The notes beneath the pieces were generated by a model. It saw only the letters and a program-made list of their open reading frames with translations, was not told the DNA's origin and did no database searches. Positions 60,091-64,000 of a DNA stretch of 64,000 bases are shown piece after piece (the stretch's first letter is position 1; each line of letters opens with the position of its first letter). Source of the stretch: Glandiceps talaboti (lineage: Eukaryota > Hemichordata > Enteropneusta > Spengelidae); the NCBI RefSeq assembly GCF_964340395.1, contig NC_135568.1, positions 19,832,210-19,896,209 on the forward strand, written 5' to 3'. Made by a program: the position numbers and the translations under genes.

Positions 60091-60580
60091 TACATAATAT
60101 TTAAGGTGTCTAAATATCATTTAGACATAATTCAATACAATATAATTCTGTAATAGTTACATGTACTTCATTATAGGTTGCAAACAATGAAAATATCAAT
60201 CAATTTCTTTGACGGTTAAAAAAGTGATAATTTTATTCACTTCTGTTGACAACTTTTACTACATATGTAGATGCAATTGAAATCTTTAAAATATTGTTAT
60301 TTTGGGTATCATTCAACATTTTTGCATCAATCTACATTTTATGTACTGTTTTGAATAGCATGGATGACTCATCCTGTGGGAGTTCAAGTTTGCATATTAT
60401 TTGAATAAAATTTAAATAATTATACATTCCTCAGTGCAGAAGTGAGTAATTCCTTTAAATATTAATGTATGAACTCAGTCTACATGTACATGTAAAATAC
60501 AAAATGGTGAAAACAGTTGTTATTGTGTGATATTGTAATTTAATACTATCGTAGATATTAATTGTCAGCTGTGTCTTTGT
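60091..60580. other. Intergenic, no gene seen
   Basis: AT-rich; nothing recognised. Confidence 0.5.
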
Positions 60581-60587
60581 CCTTTAT

Positions 60588-60720
60588 GTGCTTTTAGCAC
60601 AACTGAACTGATAAGGTTCATTAGTGCTATACATATAGGCATGGTGTGTAGGTATGGTGTGTGTGTGTGTGCGTGTGTATGTGCGTGCGAGCGAGCACAT
60701 GCATGCGATATGCACACAGT
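60588..60720. repeat. Second palindromic head with (GT)n
   Basis: TTAGCACAACTGAACTGATA and GGTTCATTAGTGCTATA, followed by a degenerate GT run (60650-60690). Same family as 59757 and 6880. Confidence 0.75.
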
Positions 60721-62078
60721 GTTTGTGTTCAGGTTATTGAACCCCAAGGAGAAGATTGTATGTATATGTATAGATGACAATATTATCAGGTAAATAACAT
60801 CACTGTGTTTAGTATCCTTGAAAACAAACACACCAATTGGATTCAATATTCTATCTATTAGATTAATCATTCTTTCCATAGAATGTGTAGTACTACTACT
60901 AGTAAGCCATATTGTTGAGTCTGTATCTGGCAGTAACTTAAGTAAGTATGTGATGAAATCCAATATTTCCTAGCTTCTTCCAGGTTTTTGGTAGAGTTAC
61001 AAATGTAGTTGTATTCCAGTGGGTCAGATCTAACTAACTGTGTGTTAGTTAATGCAGACACATTGGACTTGTGATCAACTTGGATTCAAATATTTTAAGT
61101 TATCAGTGGTGGCAGAGGCGGTGACAATTATTGATGAAGATCCAGTGTGTTTCATTCATAACTGTCTACATTTGTTGACTGTACAAAACTTTATACAAAT
61201 AAGAGATTAATGTCTTACAACACTATTGAAAGGATAATATGAGTGTTGTGTACTTTTAATTGATGTGTTGACAGGTGTAGGCATGTTTGATTTGTCTGCA
61301 CCTGTTTATGGTCATATTACTATTTCATATTTTCACACGATAGTGTTAAATATAGAAATTATTATCATGATACCTGGTATGATAATTCTTTACAAAACCA
61401 GGGAATATGAATTTACATATATACAATGTAGATAATGATTATATTACTCTATTTCATAAATACAGTACAGTTCATGAGACCATTTTCAGTTTCCTAGTCC
61501 AGTGTCGGTCCAAGGGCTTGAGGCAACAATTCTGGTGTCTATAAGTATAACAATATTGAATAATGTGAATATAGACAACATCAACAAGTTCCGTCAAGTT
61601 CTTGTTTATCATTATATTCAGTATCTTGAATCGCTAATTAATATATAATTATAATACGCAGAGAAATACATATATTTAACTCGATCGAATCGCGCTGGAA
61701 TACAAAGAGAATATGCGGGACACTGCTGTGGAGTGTACCAATTGAATAGTGCCCCCAACGGTCATAGAATTTACTTCTCTGTCTTGTCGCGAGATTGAAT
61801 GATTCGAATCTTGGAATTTGAAAATTCAACCTCCACGAGCTCAGCATTTGCTCAATTTGCTCAATTTGCTCATTTGCTAAAAAAGAAGGGGTAGGACACT
61901 TTGGTGTTCTTTTTCATTGTAAGCTTGAAACCACATCGCCCTCGTTCACGGACGCTTTCTGTTTTGGGCAAACTTACGAGTATTTGTTTACTCAGTCAAA
62001 TGATGTTGTTACGTTTTCTCTTTCATTCAAAGGTATATTTTGAAGAGACAGATATGACGACTAATGTTTAATGATTAT
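60721..62078. other. Intergenic, no gene seen
   Basis: AT-rich to about 61650, then more CpG-containing DNA (61680-61960) with a short CTCAATTTG repeat near 61852-61872. No exon identified. Confidence 0.45.
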
Positions 62079-63167
62079 TAGTCCCCGCCGGACGAAGTCC
62101 GGGACGGGGACATATGGATTGGGTTCCGTCTGTCCGTGCGTCCGTCCGCAGCTGTTTCTTGGAGATGCCTGGACATACAATGGCATACATATGCACGTCA
62201 ATTTGTTTCATGATACGATCCAATATGGCCACCTGGCAGCCATTTTGTTTGCAAATTTTCCCTGTCTAAAGCCATAACTCAGACATGCTTGAACAGATCT
62301 CATTCAAAGTTGGTATTAGGACAGTGTTCTATGACATACATGTGTATGTTCATTGTTGTCATGATATGATCCAATATGGCCACCTAGCAGCCATTTTGTT
62401 TGTGAATTTTCCATGTCCAAAGCCATAACTCAGACATGCTTGAACAGATCTCATTCAAAGTTGGTATTAGGACAGTGTTCTATGACATACATGTGCATAT
62501 CCATTTTCATCGAGATATGATCCAATATGGCCGCCTGGCAGCCATTTTGTTTGCGAATTTTCCATGTCCAAAGCCATAACTCAGACATGCTTGAACAGAT
62601 CTCATTCAAAGTTGGTATTAGGACAGTGTTCTATGACATACATGTGCATATCCATTTTCATCGAGATATGATCCAATATGGCCGCCTGGCAGCCATTTTG
62701 TTTGCGAATTTTCCATGTCCAAAGCCATAACTCAGACATGCTTGAACAGATCTCATTCAAAGTTGGTATTAGGACAGTGTTTTATGCCATACATGTGCAT
62801 ATTCATTGTTGTTGTGATACGATTCAATATGGCCGCCTGGCAGCCATTTTGTTTGCGATTTTTCTTTTTGTTTGCGATTTTTCTATGTCCAAAGCCATAA
62901 CTCAGACATGCTTGAACAGATCTCATTCAAAGTTGGTATTAGGACAGTGTTCTATGACATACATGTGCATATCTATTTTCTTCATGATACGATCCCTCAT
63001 ACCCGACCCATCCTTTATTGTTGTAGGCATGTTCCATGTCCAACAAGCAGACACAACATATCTAAGTCTGTTTGATTTAGGTTCACAAGTGTTGTTGCGT
63101 GATCAGAGTAGTGATAATTCATTAAAACCCAATCATAGCGGGGACTATGTCATTCTCAATGACTTGT
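62079..63167 (+). mobile_element. HINE (Helentron-derived), copy 2
   Basis: Same family and orientation as 8658-9695: TAGTCCCCGCCGG start, GTCCGTGCGTCCGTCC tract, about five 150-bp core units, inverted GCGGGGACTA (63139-63148) and hairpin GTCATT-CTC-AATGAC, ending CTTGT. T residues flank both ends. At 1,089 bp it is slightly longer than copy 1 because of an extra core unit and a short TTTGTTTGCGATTTTTC duplication near 62850-62880. Confidence 0.85.
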
Positions 63168-63353
63168 TTTTATGTAATTTTATGAAAATAATATAGACCG
63201 GAATCGACTGTGTGTTCGAGCCTACCCCAACTCTACGGCACCAAATATTGATTAAACCAATATTATCAATTGTGTTTTTGTTTATATCCCTCGCAACAGA
63301 CGCACCGTTTCGAAGCTTCAGTTCATATAATATGCTGTTTCGGCAATCTGTTT
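63168..63353. other. Short unique segment
   Basis: Nothing recognised between the HINE and the hAT-like element. Confidence 0.4.
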
Positions 63354-63727
63354 CAGTGTTGCAGCCAGCCTTTTGAAAGAGTTGGACATAGTGTCCCGAG
63401 ACTTTCATTTTTCTGGGTCATTATCAATTTTTTGGGGACATCATAAAAAAAAGTGCCAATGGCATTGTAGCACAACTGTACAGCCTTTAAAAATATTTAC
63501 CCATAAGAGTTTCCATGCTAGATATTTGCAGTTGCCTATCCAACACTGTTGTATCTATTCAATATACGCGGTCATGTGGCTGTTGTTATACGCGTGGTCA
63601 TGTTGCTAAACATATTTGCATACAATTTTAGTGTGGGTCATCTATGACCCGTCACTTCCAAAATCGTGGGTCAGGTCAAAAAAATGTGTGTCAAATGACC
63701 CAAAAACCCCCTCTGGCTGCAACACTG
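63354..63727. mobile_element. hAT-like MITE, 374 bp
   Basis: Perfect 15-bp terminal inverted repeats CAGTGTTGCAGCCAG; the CAGTG start is typical of hAT transposons. CTGTTT flanks both sides (63348-63353 and 63728-63733), a 6-bp duplication, whereas hAT normally makes 8 bp. An internal palindrome GGGTCAT-CT-ATGACCC lies near 63635-63650. No transposase. Confidence 0.75.
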
Positions 63728-64000
63728 CTGTTTTACTGTCCCGCAAATGCCACAATGTACTGCAACATGCGAAATATATATCTCACCACAAGAGGGCAGC
63801 AGATGGTATCAAGCTTCGAGAGAAAATTCATGGGTCACATGTTCTATTTGAAGCATCCTGATTGGTTTATTCGATGGCGTGTCCTACCCCTCTGTATTAC
63901 AAGTTTAAGCAAGGAATACGTTTGAGCTCAACCACGCCAAGCAGCGTTGATTTTGCACCATGTCTATCTGTATACTTTCTTTTTTCTTTATTCTTATTTG
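63728..64000. other. Window end, no gene seen
   Basis: Short overlapping frames on the plus strand without motif or splice context. Confidence 0.4.

Noticed and set aside
63616-63925. Overlapping 81- and 93-codon frames
   Set aside because: They run across the right end of the hAT-like MITE and show no motif or start context.

Overview
The window is AT-rich, intron-rich, repeat-dense animal DNA. It shows GT/AG exon boundaries, tRNA-derived SINEs, LINE and Penelope-like reverse-transcriptase debris, CYP4-type cytochrome P450 exons and a metazoan-type tyrosine recombinase. Nothing bacterial is present: no operons, no Shine-Dalgarno sites, no CRISPR. The repeat spectrum (Helentron-derived elements with a core of about 150 bp, TTAA-flanked MITEs, Penelope GIY-YIG fragments, long TATG/CTGT runs) suggests a marine invertebrate, perhaps an invertebrate deuterostome such as a hemichordate or lancelet, but the species cannot be fixed from the sequence alone.

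Layout. 1-1.26 kb: a 58-bp minisatellite split by a TTAA-flanked MITE that itself carries a SINE. 4.1-4.9 kb: a decayed LINE reverse transcriptase (minus). 8.0-8.5 kb: the last two exons of an unrecognised cysteine-containing gene (minus). 8.66-9.70 kb: a Helentron-type element (HINE) inserted cleanly in a 94-bp tandem repeat. 12.0-12.6 kb: two P450 exons (minus). 13.7-14.7 kb: a tyrosine recombinase exon with all catalytic residues, followed by direct repeats in a B1-A2-B2-like order. 17.8-21.4 kb: Penelope-like and LINE remnants, simple repeats and one copy of a dispersed 563-bp repeat. 22.7-23.6 kb: a TATA/CCAAT promoter followed by a single-exon 214-residue membrane-type ORF. 24.4-25.6 kb: an array rich in octamer motifs. 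25.6-26.8 kb: a large diverged inverted repeat. 29.5-45.0 kb: a 15.4-kb satellite of about 303 copies of a 51-bp monomer with higher-order duplications. 46.3-48.2 kb: G-rich TIR elements, a possible P/Q-rich exon and a 53-bp-arm hairpin. 48.9-54.3 kb: dispersed repeats, A-rich DNA, a second HINE-like element and a tRNA-derived SINE. 54.8-57.1 kb: a promoter, an upstream ORF and a two-exon predicted gene (98 residues). 57.2-58.3 kb: a second 58-bp minisatellite interrupted by a 204-bp TTAA MITE. 59.3-60.7 kb: simple repeats. 62.1-63.2 kb: a second full HINE. 63.35-63.73 kb: a hAT-like MITE.

Very little of the window is protein-coding, and no pathway links the genes. The main value is the nested insertion history: tandem arrays preserve the empty-site sequence, so several transposon ends and target duplications can be read directly. 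All gene calls rest on reading frames, splice-site consensus and family motifs recognised by eye; no database search was run.
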